Source: DATJCV01 sp963707665
Lineage (GTDB): Bacteria; Pseudomonadota; Gammaproteobacteria; Burkholderiales; Burkholderiaceae_D
Assembly (NCBI GenBank): GCA_963707665.1
Contig: CAVPQU010000010.1
Coordinates: 1 to 20,464 of the forward strand
Direction: 5' to 3'
DNA length: 20,464 nucleotides
Positions within the stretch are counted from its first letter, which is position 1. Every line of letters begins with the position of its first letter. The notes under the pieces are model-generated. The model made no database searches. It was given only the letters and a program-made list of their open reading frames with translations, and was not told where the DNA came from. Shown here one piece after another: positions 1-7,043 of this stretch. Both the position numbers and the translations under genes were made by a program.

Positions 1-112
1 GCGTTCCCGGCCGAAATAGCGTGTGTTTCTTCAACTCATTCATGCGGGCGGCATCTGCGAAGGCGGGGGCGTCAACGCGATTGCTTTCCTGTAATGCGAC
101 CAACGCGGTCAT
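1..112 (-). CDS. Partial unidentified gene coupled to the TrmB-like regulator
   Basis: A reading frame on the minus strand continues through the left edge without a stop. The proposed ATG at 112 shares a base with the regulator stop codon (TAATG), the usual form of translational coupling. An in-frame ATG at 145 with a poorly spaced AAGG is an alternative start. The visible 37 residues begin MTALVALQESNRVDAP and are soluble-looking, with no motif I recognise. The context, same strand and immediately after a regulator, suggests it is co-transcribed with it. The function cannot be told from this fragment. It could also be a chance open frame, because only about 110 bases are visible. Confidence 0.45.
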   Translation of the reverse strand, partial: MTALVALQESNRVDAPAFADAARMNELKKHTLFRPGT

Positions 113-858
113 TAGCATGTGCTGGGCGGCGTCGAAATCGCCCATATGCCTTCAAACAAATTTTCATGCAGCCGGGAGAATTCCTCGCTCTGGAAGATCA
201 TTCCGTAATTCTCTTTCTTCGACGAAATGAATACGACTTTATCGTCGTAGATATAGGTGGTCATCGACAGCAAGACGGCCGCTGGCGCATAGCGCAGTTC
301 GCGCAGGTCGGCAGCGCTTTGTGGCCAGATTGTGTCGACGTCTTTCGAGGCGGAGCGTAAAACCCGCAGATGGATGCCGCGTTTCAGGCGCTCGGCAATG
401 TATAGGTCAAATTCTTCAAGGCCAGGCGTTTCGGTAAGCTCATTCATCGACAGGATGCCGCGCAGATTCTTCGAGCGGCAGCTCAGCGTATCCCACAGCA
501 CGGTGCGGATACCTTCTTCTCCTTCGTAAAAACGAATATCCGGTTTCGATTTCGCGCGGTTGTAAATGGAGCGCAGTTGCGGCAACAAATCACCCATTAC
601 CTGCCGCTTCAGTTCCAGCCGCTGCATGATCACCACAGGATCTTCCGCTACCACATGGCGCTTGTTGCCGCGTTCGACCATGTGGATCAGGCCGTCTTTC
701 TCCAGCTTGGCTAGCAGGTCGTAAGCCGTAGTACGGCCCAGTCCCGCCTTCTTCGCCACCATTTGCACCGGCGCCTCGCCTAATTCAAGCACCGCCACGT
801 ATGCGCGGTAAAGCTTGCCGTCAAGGCCCATTGTTGCGAGTTGCTGTTCGAGATCCAT
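112..858 (-). CDS. TrmB-family HTH transcriptional regulator
   Basis: The 248-residue protein has an N-terminal winged helix-turn-helix of the TrmB/sugar-specific regulator type at about residues 5-65 (LYRAYVAVLELGEAPVQMVA, then GLGRTTAYDLLAKLEKDGLI). An effector/dimerisation domain of the kind seen in bacterial TrmB-like proteins follows (FYEGEEGIRTVLWDTL at about 110-125) and the protein ends near the usual NLFEGIW. The frame stays open to a TTG at 936 and an ATG at 927, but those starts would place the 18-bp inverted repeat at 918-935 inside the gene. I therefore prefer ATG 858, although its ribosome-binding site is weak. It is divergent from the ABC transporter genes, so it probably controls them in response to the imported compound and may regulate itself. 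Family assignment is fairly sure; the effector is unknown. Confidence 0.8.
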   Translation of the reverse strand: MDLEQQLATMGLDGKLYRAYVAVLELGEAPVQMVAKKAGLGRTTAYDLLAKLEKDGLIHMVERGNKRHVVAEDPVVIMQRLELKRQVMGDLLPQLRSIYNRAKSKPDIRFYEGEEGIRTVLWDTLSCRSKNLRGILSMNELTETPGLEEFDLYIAERLKRGIHLRVLRSASKDVDTIWPQSAADLRELRYAPAAVLLSMTTYIYDDKVVFISSKKENYGMIFQSEEFSRLHENLFEGIWAISTPPSTC

Positions 859-917
859 AAATTTTCGCGGTTGAATCAGTAGGCGCCATTCTACGATGGT
901 TTGGAAATAGGCTCTAT

Positions 918-935
918 TGTCGAACATTTTCGACA
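918..935. promoter_or_regulatory. Perfect 18-bp inverted repeat, probable regulator operator
   Basis: The sequence TGTCGAACATTTTCGACA has two perfect 7-base arms around a 4-base centre. It lies in the divergent region, 60 bp upstream of the proposed start of the TrmB-like regulator. An operator for that regulator is the simplest reading. Binding is inferred, not shown. Confidence 0.6.
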
Positions 936-941
936 AAGATT

Positions 942-972
942 TTTATAAATTTGTCCAGTTATCCCCTGTAAA
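942..972 (-). promoter_or_regulatory. Candidate promoter of the TrmB-like regulator
   Basis: On the minus strand TTTACA (972-967) and TATAAA (947-942) are separated by 19 bases, longer than ideal. Transcription would begin about where the 918-935 palindrome starts, a position suited to autorepression. This is a weak prediction based only on consensus matching. Confidence 0.3.
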
Positions 973-1025
973 CATATAACAAATACTGGATTAATTCCCT
1001 GATTTTTCTAAAAAGATTGTTTTTT

Positions 1026-1043
1026 TGTCGGAGTTTATTGACA
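1026..1043. promoter_or_regulatory. Second, degenerate operator copy overlapping the -35
   Basis: TGTCGGAGTTTATTGACA matches the 918-935 palindrome at 13 of 18 positions and keeps both outer TGTC/GACA ends at the same spacing. Its last six bases are the -35 hexamer TTGACA of the transporter promoter, so a bound regulator would block or contact RNA polymerase there. The role is inferred from position and similarity. Confidence 0.45.
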
Positions 1044-1066
1044 TACTGAATGGTGACGCATAAGAT
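1038..1066 (+). promoter_or_regulatory. Sigma70-type promoter of the transporter-nitrilase operon
   Basis: A perfect -35 TTGACA (1038-1043), a 17-base spacer and a -10 TAAGAT (1061-1066) precede the binding-protein gene. The expected transcription start is near 1073, giving a leader of about 70 bases. The -35 overlaps the degenerate operator. Confidence 0.6.
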
Positions 1067-1141
1067 CGTCTTGCTATCAGGTAATGCGGCGATTCGGTTG
1101 CCTGGACTGACGACTATCTCATCCCCTTTGAAGGAAATTTG

Positions 1142-2353
1142 ATGATTAACAGCCATAAAAAATTTTCGCGCGCCGGCTTGCTTTCGGCAGCGCTTGCCGC
1201 CGCCTTGAGCTTTGCTCCGGCCGCTCATGCGCAAAAGCCGATCAAGCTCGGCGTGATCATGCCGTTGTCCGGTCCGAATGCAGCTTTTGGAAATACCTCG
1301 CTTAACGGCATCAAGCTTGCGGTTGAAGAATTCAATGCCAAAGGTGGCGTGAAGTCCCTGGGCGGAGCCAAGATTGAGCTGGTCGTTGCCGATATTCCGC
1401 AACCGAATGCCGCTGCCGCAGCCACGCAGCGCCTGATTTCGCAGGAGCGCGTCTCGGGCGTCATCGGCGCTTTTGTCTCGTCCATCACCATCGCTGCTTC
1501 TGAAGTGACCGAGCGTGCCGGCGTGCCCCTCATCACATTCGCATTTGCGGACGAGATCACCAGTCGCGGCTACAAGAACATCTTCCAGGTCTCGCCCAAA
1601 GGGGCGGTCGTTGGCCGCGCGCAGTTTGACCAGGCGCTGGCGCTGGCCAAGCAAGCCGGCGAGACGGTGGGCAAGATCGCGATCCTGTATGAAGACACCG
1701 CTTACGGCACGGCGCAGGCCAGGGGCTTGCGTGACGGAGCGAAGGCGGCCGGTGTAGAGGTGGTGCTCGATGAGGCCTATCCGCTTGGCATTACCGACGC
1801 GACGCCGCTGGTCAACAAGTTGCGCACATCCGGCGCACAACTGATTTTCCCGGTGTCCTATTTGAATGACTCGCTGCTGATCATTCGCACCATGCGCCAG
1901 CAAAACATTGCCACACCTACGGTTGGCGGTGCGGCTGGTTACGTCATCCCGGACTTCAAAAAGGGTTTGGGTCAATACGCCGAGAACGTGCTGTCGATTT
2001 CCACCGCCAACTACGACATGGTGCCGACGATCGGGGAGCGCTACAAAGCCAAGTACGGCGCCTTCATGCCGCACGACGCACTTATATTCGGCGCCGCCAC
2101 GGAAGCCATGATGCACGCGGTCGATCAAGCCAAATCGGGCGATCCAGCCAAAGTGCGTGACGCGCTGGCAAAAATCAAATATTGCGACGGCATCGCCAAA
2201 GGCATTCCAGCTGGATGTGTGCAATTCGATCAGACCGGTGCGGCGGTTGGTGCATTTCCTGTAATGGTGCAGTGGCGCGGCAATGATCTGGTCACTGTGT
2301 ATCCGCCCAATGTGGCCAAAGGCAAGGTCGTTTGGGGTGCCGCGACCAAGTAA
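1142..2353 (+). CDS. ABC transporter periplasmic substrate-binding protein (LivK-type)
   Basis: This 403-residue protein is the extracytoplasmic receptor of the importer encoded by the next four genes. Residues 1-30 form a clear signal peptide (basic MINSHKK start, hydrophobic core, AHA cleavage site before QKPIKLG). The mature part opens with IKLGVIMPLSGPNAAFG, the usual start of the type I periplasmic-binding fold of the Leu/Ile/Val-binding family (Peripla_BP_6), and covers the whole domain. The ATG at 1142 follows AAGGA with 6 bases between; a TTG one codon upstream is ignored. Members bind amino acids, amides, urea, aromatic acids and other small molecules, so the ligand cannot be read from sequence. 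The nearby nitrilase suggests a nitrile, amide or acid. A 245-bp gap with hairpins separates it from the permease gene, which may allow a higher dose of this protein. Confidence 0.9.
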   Translation: MINSHKKFSRAGLLSAALAAALSFAPAAHAQKPIKLGVIMPLSGPNAAFGNTSLNGIKLAVEEFNAKGGVKSLGGAKIELVVADIPQPNAAAAATQRLISQERVSGVIGAFVSSITIAASEVTERAGVPLITFAFADEITSRGYKNIFQVSPKGAVVGRAQFDQALALAKQAGETVGKIAILYEDTAYGTAQARGLRDGAKAAGVEVVLDEAYPLGITDATPLVNKLRTSGAQLIFPVSYLNDSLLIIRTMRQQNIATPTVGGAAGYVIPDFKKGLGQYAENVLSISTANYDMVPTIGERYKAKYGAFMPHDALIFGAATEAMMHAVDQAKSGDPAKVRDALAKIKYCDGIAKGIPAGCVQFDQTGAAVGAFPVMVQWRGNDLVTVYPPNVAKGKVVWGAATK

Positions 2354-2415
2354 CGGCTTGCGGGTGTAGGGGGAAGGGCGCCGGTGGCGCTGCAAGACTC
2401 CCTTGGTTCAAATCC

Positions 2416-2516
2416 TTTCCTCTTGAGGAAAACGGGTTGAAATGGCGGTAGGGCGATCGGAGTACAAGCCGATTGCTCGCCGCTTCACTTTCACCTGCCT
2501 CTCCTCTTCGTGAGGA
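2416..2516. repeat. Two related small hairpins between binding protein and permease genes
   Basis: TTTCCTC at 2416-2422 is mirrored by GAGGAAA at 2425-2431, and TCCTC at 2502-2506 is mirrored by GAGGA at 2512-2516. The two stem-loops share the same TCCTC/GAGGA core. No run of T follows either, so they are not convincing terminators. They could stabilise the upstream mRNA end or be remnants of an intergenic repeat. Confidence 0.3.
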
Positions 2517-2598
2517 AGGAAGTGCTCGAGCTGATTGTTCAAGGCAACAGCTTCGATCCCTCCTACTCCCGCCTCGCTCATTTCTCGAACGGATAATC

Positions 2599-3465
2599 AT
2601 GCAATTCATACAGGCCGTCATTGACGGCATTCTGCTTGGCGGTGTCTACGGCGTCATCGCCACCGGCCTCTCCCTGGTATTCGGCGTGCTCGGGATCGTC
2701 AATTTTGCGCAGGCCGAATTTCTCATGCTCGGCATGTACGCGGCATTCTTCGTGTGGCGCGAACTGGGGCTGGATCCAATGCTGGGCGCCTTCTTCTCGC
2801 TACTCGTCGGTTTCGGCATCGGCTACATCGCGCAACGCCTCTTGGTTGCCCGCGTGATGAAAGCGCCGGCGTCGTCCCAGATTTTTCTGACGGTCGGTCT
2901 CATGATCGTGATCGAAAACGCGGCACTGCTGGCTTTCGGCTCCGATTATCGTTCGGTGCAGACCGCATATCAGACCACCAGCATCACGCTGGGCTCGATT
3001 TTTATCAGCGCGCCCTATGCCTTGGCGTTCGGCATGTCACTGCTGATGAGTGCCGCACTCTGGTGGTTCCTGTCTCGCACCTGGCTGGGTCGCTCGATCC
3101 GTGCGACGGCGCAAAACAGCATGGCCGCGACCCTGATGGGCGTTGCTACCAAGCGTACCTACGCGATTGCGTTCGGACTGGGAACGGGCCTGACTGCCTT
3201 CGGCGGCGGCGTGATCCTGCCTTATCTGACCGCCAGCCCCACCATCGGCCAAAGCTTTGTCGTGCTGATGTTTACCGTCGTGGTCCTTGGCGGACTCGGT
3301 AGCGTCACCGGCGCCCTGGTCGGCGGCATCGCGGTCGGCGTGATTCAGTCTGTATCGGGGCTGTTCTTCCCGATCCAGTTACAGAACCTGGTGCTGTTCG
3401 TTATTTTTATCGCCGTGTTGGCGTTCCGGCCGCAAGGTCTTATCTCTTCCGGGTACAAAAGATGA
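2599..3465 (+). CDS. Branched-chain amino acid-type ABC permease (LivH-like)
   Basis: The 288-residue integral membrane protein is the first of the two permease subunits. It starts MQFIQAVIDGILLGGVYGVI and contains the LivH signature GLSLVFGVLGIVNFAQAEFLMLG near residue 25. A cytoplasmic coupling stretch (GRSIRATAQNSMAATLMGV) lies near the middle, and about eight hydrophobic segments are visible. The frame is open 42 codons further upstream, but that part is not LivH-like, so ATG 2599 is chosen. Its ribosome-binding site is weak (GGAT). Its stop overlaps the next gene start by 4 bases (ATGA), showing translational coupling. Family assignment is secure; the transported substrate is unknown. 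Confidence 0.9.
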   Translation: MQFIQAVIDGILLGGVYGVIATGLSLVFGVLGIVNFAQAEFLMLGMYAAFFVWRELGLDPMLGAFFSLLVGFGIGYIAQRLLVARVMKAPASSQIFLTVGLMIVIENAALLAFGSDYRSVQTAYQTTSITLGSIFISAPYALAFGMSLLMSAALWWFLSRTWLGRSIRATAQNSMAATLMGVATKRTYAIAFGLGTGLTAFGGGVILPYLTASPTIGQSFVVLMFTVVVLGGLGSVTGALVGGIAVGVIQSVSGLFFPIQLQNLVLFVIFIAVLAFRPQGLISSGYKR

Positions 3466-4424
3466 AAGCCTCTCGCGTTCTTCCCATCCTGCTCATGCTC
3501 GCTCTGGTTGCGCCGCTGTTCTTCGACGCGCGCGGCTATGGAATCCGCGTGCTCTGCATGATTTTCCTGTTCGCCGCGATGGCGCAAGCGTGGAACATCG
3601 TCGGCGGCCTGGCTAATCAAACCTCGCTGGGCCATGCGGCATTCTTCGGCATCGGCGCCTATACCTCGACCCTGTTGTTGCTCAAGCTGGGCGTTTCACC
3701 CTGGCTTGGCCTGATTGTCGGCATGGTGCTGGCTGCAGGTGTTGCCGGTCTGCTGGCGATTCCCACGCTGAAGCTGGCGGGACATTATTTTGCACTTGCA
3801 ACTCTTGCCTTCGCGGAGGTGATGCGCATTATCGCCAATAGCTTTGGCGGTGTGACCGGCGGCCCTCAAGGCCTGTCGATCCCGTACAACCCGGATGGCG
3901 GATTCGCATCGTTTCAGTTTTCCAGCACGGTCAGTCATTACTACGTCATGTTGGCGGCATTTGTGCTGATCAGCGGCGTCTTGTGGGCGATGAAAACCTC
4001 GGCCTTCGGCTACCGCCTGCGCGCGGTGCGAGAAAATGAAGACGCCGCTGAAGTTGCGGGCGTCAATACCTTCCGCACCAAGCTGACGGCGTTGATGATA
4101 TCGGCGGCCTTGACTGCGTTGTGCGGCACGCTGTTCGCCCAGTTCAACTTCTTCTTCGACCCCGATTCAGTGTTCGGCTCCGCCGGCATCTCGATCCGGA
4201 TGGCGCTGATTGCCATCATCGGCGGCATCGGCTCGCTCGCGGGCCCGCTGCTGGGCGCGCTCTTCCTGCTGCCGCTGGAGGAACTGATCAATGCAACCCT
4301 CTCCAGCCGTTCCGCGGGCCTGTCCCAACTGATCTATGGCCTGATCCTGATCGTCATGATCCTGGTGAAGCCGGCTGGGTTTGTCTCGCTGTTTTCCGGA
4401 CGCAAATGGAACTGGCTCAAATGA
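3462..4424 (+). CDS. Branched-chain amino acid-type ABC permease (LivM-like)
   Basis: The 320-residue second permease subunit carries the LivM hallmark NIVGGLANQTSLGHAAFFGIGAY, split by the membrane pattern into helices around residues 45-70. The coupling loop is YRLRAVRENEDAAEVAGVN at about 185-205. At least eight hydrophobic segments are visible. It overlaps the upstream permease gene and the downstream ATPase gene by 4 bases each (ATGA at both junctions), so the order permease-permease-ATPase-ATPase is one tight operon. It should form the heterodimeric channel with the LivH-like protein. Confidence 0.9.
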   Translation: MKASRVLPILLMLALVAPLFFDARGYGIRVLCMIFLFAAMAQAWNIVGGLANQTSLGHAAFFGIGAYTSTLLLLKLGVSPWLGLIVGMVLAAGVAGLLAIPTLKLAGHYFALATLAFAEVMRIIANSFGGVTGGPQGLSIPYNPDGGFASFQFSSTVSHYYVMLAAFVLISGVLWAMKTSAFGYRLRAVRENEDAAEVAGVNTFRTKLTALMISAALTALCGTLFAQFNFFFDPDSVFGSAGISIRMALIAIIGGIGSLAGPLLGALFLLPLEELINATLSSRSAGLSQLIYGLILIVMILVKPAGFVSLFSGRKWNWLK

Positions 4425-5146
4425 CTACATTGCTGAAAGTCGAAAATGTAACGGTGCGATTCGGCGGCCTGGTCGCGCTCAACGACGTCTCGTTTACCCT
4501 CAACCCTGGTGAAATCGTCGGCTTGATCGGCCCCAATGGCGCCGGCAAAACCACCTTGTTCAGCACCCTGGTCGGGCTGGTGTCGCCGACGGAAGGGAAG
4601 ATCGCGATCGAAGGCAACCGCATCGACGGCAAGCGCCCACATCAGATCGCCCGGCGTGGCATGACCAAGACCTTCCAGAACGTCTCGCTGTTCCCGGACA
4701 TGAACGTGCGCGACAACGTGGTGGTGGCGGCACTTTCGCATAGCAATTTGCCGGATGCGCGGCGTACCGCCGATGCCGCTCTGGAGCGCCTGGGACTGGC
4801 CTCGATTGCCGACGCGGAAGTGGCCGGTCTTACCTTCCCACAGCGCGCGCTGGTCGAAGTCGCGCGCGCGATGGCAACCAGGGCCAAGATCCTGCTGCTG
4901 GACGAAGTGATGGCCGCGCTCAATCCGGCCGAGATGGATGCGGTGATGGAAGTGCTGAGTTCGCTGCGCCAGGAAGGCCTGACGCTATTCGTGGTCGAGC
5001 ACCACATGCGCGCCATCATGCGCCTGTGCGACCGCATCCTGGTCCTGCAGTTCGGTGGCCTGATCGCCAGCGGTACGCCCGCCGAGATCGCGGCCGATCC
5101 CGTCGTGATTAAAGCTTATCTCGGCAGCGAGAAGAAGGAAGCCTGA
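4421..5146 (+). CDS. ABC transporter ATP-binding protein (LivG-like)
   Basis: The 241-residue ATPase has Walker A GPNGAGKT at 37-44 and Walker B ILLLDE ending at 162. The H-loop is in VVEHHMRAIMRLCDRILVL, and the C-terminus matches LivG proteins. The signature position reads LTFPQ (137-141) instead of LSGGQ; LivG relatives often depart from the canonical motif, so this need not mean loss of function. The open frame extends 100 codons upstream inside the permease gene, but ATG 4421 in the ATGA junction gives the normal family N-terminus. It powers import together with the LivF-like ATPase that starts at its stop codon. Confidence 0.9.
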   Translation: MTTLLKVENVTVRFGGLVALNDVSFTLNPGEIVGLIGPNGAGKTTLFSTLVGLVSPTEGKIAIEGNRIDGKRPHQIARRGMTKTFQNVSLFPDMNVRDNVVVAALSHSNLPDARRTADAALERLGLASIADAEVAGLTFPQRALVEVARAMATRAKILLLDEVMAALNPAEMDAVMEVLSSLRQEGLTLFVVEHHMRAIMRLCDRILVLQFGGLIASGTPAEIAADPVVIKAYLGSEKKEA

Positions 5147-5850
5147 TGCTCAAGATCGCAAACCTCCATGCCGGCTACGGCGGCACTGAAGTGCTCCATG
5201 ACGTCTCGATCGATGTCGCCGCCGGTGAAACCGTGACGCTGCTCGGCGCCAATACTGCCGGCAAGAGCACCCTGTTGCGTAGTGTTTCCGGCTTGGTGCC
5301 CAAGCTGCGTGGCCGAATCGACTTCAACGGAAAAAGCCTGATCGGCCGCGCCGCTCATACGATTCCAGAAGTCGGTATCGCTCATGTGCCGGAAGGGCGG
5401 CACGTTTTCCCGCTGATGTCGGTGTATGACAACCTGGTTATGGGCGCCTACACCTTGCGCAAGAAGGGGGCAATCGATGCCAAGATCGAATCCGTATTCG
5501 AACTGTTTCCCCGTTTGCGCGAGCGGCGCAATCAGGCTGCCGGTTCGATGTCCGGCGGCGAGCAGCAGATGGTGGCGATTGGACGCGCTCTGATGCTTGA
5601 GCCAAAGCTGTTGCTGCTGGATGAACCAAGCCACGGTCTTGCACCCATCGTCGTCGACGAATTGCATGCGGCGCTGCTACGCATCAACGCAAGCGGCGTA
5701 TCGGTGCTACTGGTGGAACAGAATGCGTCGCTTGCGCTATCGATCGCGAGTCGTGGCTATGTACTGGAATCAGGACGGCTCGTGCTCGAAGGCAGTGCCG
5801 ATGACTTGCGTTCCAATGATGCGGTCCGGCGGGCCTATCTCGGGTTGTGA
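5146..5850 (+). CDS. ABC transporter ATP-binding protein (LivF-like)
   Basis: The 234-residue second ATPase has Walker A GANTAGKST at 34-42, the canonical signature SMSGGEQQ near 134-141 and Walker B LLLLDE at 155-160. The motif EGRHVFPLMSVYDNL (83-97) is typical of LivF. Its ATG shares one base with the LivG stop (TGATG), so the two are translationally coupled. It is the last transporter subunit. The nitrilase gene follows after 140 bp on the same strand with no convincing terminator between, so read-through into the nitrilase is likely. Confidence 0.9.
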   Translation: MLKIANLHAGYGGTEVLHDVSIDVAAGETVTLLGANTAGKSTLLRSVSGLVPKLRGRIDFNGKSLIGRAAHTIPEVGIAHVPEGRHVFPLMSVYDNLVMGAYTLRKKGAIDAKIESVFELFPRLRERRNQAAGSMSGGEQQMVAIGRALMLEPKLLLLDEPSHGLAPIVVDELHAALLRINASGVSVLLVEQNASLALSIASRGYVLESGRLVLEGSADDLRSNDAVRRAYLGL

Positions 5851-5990
5851 CGTAGCGCAATCGTGCCATTCAAGCTCGAAATTACAGTGAGGCAGTCACG
5901 CGACGCCGCCGTTTTTCCATCTGCCGGAGGCGGGGCGCCAGCGCGAATGGCCAAACACGAAGTTACACCAATCAACAAATAAGGATCACC

Positions 5991-6926
5991 ATGAACACTC
6001 ACCGCGTTGCCGTCGTCCAAACCTCGTGCGTCCCCAGCGACAGTTCCGCGACTGTCGACAAATTGATCAAGCTGTCCGCCGACGCCCAGCAGCAAGGTGC
6101 TGAACTGGTGGTCTTTCCGGAAGCTTTCATCGGCGGCTATCCGAAAGGTGCGGACTTCCATATCGCCCTGGGTTCCCGTCCACCGCAAAGCCGTGAAGAA
6201 TTTCGTCACTATTTCGAGAACGCGATTCCTGTCCCCGGCGCGGAAACCGACCGCATCGCCGCCGCCGCCGGCGATCTGAAGCTCTTCATCGTGGTCGGCG
6301 TGATCGAGCGTGCCGGCGGCACGCTCTACTGCACCGTGCTGTTCTTCGGGCCGGACGGCACGATGCTTGGTAAGCACAGAAAACTGATGCCAACCGCTGC
6401 CGAACGTTACCTCTGGGGCCAGGGCGACGGCTCGACGCTTCCGGTGTTCGACACGCCGGTCGGCAAGCTTGGCGCGGTCATCTGCTGGGAAAATTACATG
6501 CCGATGCTGCGCATGGCAATGTATGGAAAAGGCATCGAAATCTATTGCGCGCCAACCGCCGACGATCGTCCGACATGGCTTCCCAGCATGCAGCACATTG
6601 CGCTGGAAGGGCGCTGTTTCGTGCTGTCCTCCTGCCAGGTCTTGCGCGGCAAAGAGTTTCCGAAGGAATTCAGAAACGAGATATCGACCGATCCTGAGGC
6701 AATTTTGATGCGCGGCGGCAGCTGCATTATCGATCCGCTTGGAAAAGTCCTGGCGGGTCCGGTATTCGACGAAGACGCGATACTGGTCGCCGATATCGAT
6801 CTCAAGGATATCGCGCGCGGCCGCTTTGATTTTGATCCGGTGGGGCATTATTCGCGACCGGATGTTTTCAATTTGACCGTCAATGAAAAACCAATGGAGT
6901 CGATTACAACCTTGAAGGACGCCTGA
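5991..6926 (+). CDS. Nitrilase (carbon-nitrogen hydrolase)
   Basis: The 311-residue enzyme should hydrolyse an organic nitrile to its carboxylic acid and ammonia. The family triad is visible: Glu44 in VVFPEAFIGGYPKG, Lys131 in HRKLMPT and Cys165 in GAVICWENYMP. The motif AAERYLWGQGDGSTL after the lysine is characteristic of true nitrilases (EC 3.5.5.1), as opposed to amidases or N-carbamoylases of the same superfamily. The ATG at 5991 is preceded by AAGGA. It lies downstream of a complete ABC importer on the same strand, suggesting that the substrate, or a precursor, is imported by that system. Substrate class (aryl-aceto, aliphatic or aromatic) cannot be decided from sequence alone. Confidence 0.9.
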   Translation: MNTHRVAVVQTSCVPSDSSATVDKLIKLSADAQQQGAELVVFPEAFIGGYPKGADFHIALGSRPPQSREEFRHYFENAIPVPGAETDRIAAAAGDLKLFIVVGVIERAGGTLYCTVLFFGPDGTMLGKHRKLMPTAAERYLWGQGDGSTLPVFDTPVGKLGAVICWENYMPMLRMAMYGKGIEIYCAPTADDRPTWLPSMQHIALEGRCFVLSSCQVLRGKEFPKEFRNEISTDPEAILMRGGSCIIDPLGKVLAGPVFDEDAILVADIDLKDIARGRFDFDPVGHYSRPDVFNLTVNEKPMESITTLKDA

Positions 6927-6952
6927 GTTTCGACTCAAGCGACATGAGTGGA

Positions 6953-7001
6953 GGACTGGTTGCCTGAGCAAGTCAGGCACACTGGCAAGGCCCAGTCCTT
7001 T
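6953..7001 (+). terminator. Nested hairpin after the nitrilase gene
   Basis: GGACTGG (6953-6959) pairs with CCAGTCC (6992-6998), and inside it GCCTGA (6962-6967) pairs with TCAGGC (6973-6978). A short T-containing run (TTTACTT) follows. It sits between the nitrilase and the convergent minus-strand gene, a position where a terminator is expected. The T-run is short, so efficiency is uncertain. Confidence 0.45.
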
Positions 7002-7043
7002 ACTTCACGAACCTCTGCGCAAGCCGCAAAATCGAGGATTGGG

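Noticed and set aside
959..2395. 478-codon open frame on the minus strand
   Set aside because: It lies antisense to the binding-protein gene, which has a signal peptide, a good ribosome-binding site and family motifs; the antisense product is Arg/His-rich with no motif.
5835..6980. 381-codon open frame antisense to the nitrilase
   Set aside because: The nitrilase with its full catalytic triad occupies the plus strand; the antisense frame has no recognisable domain.
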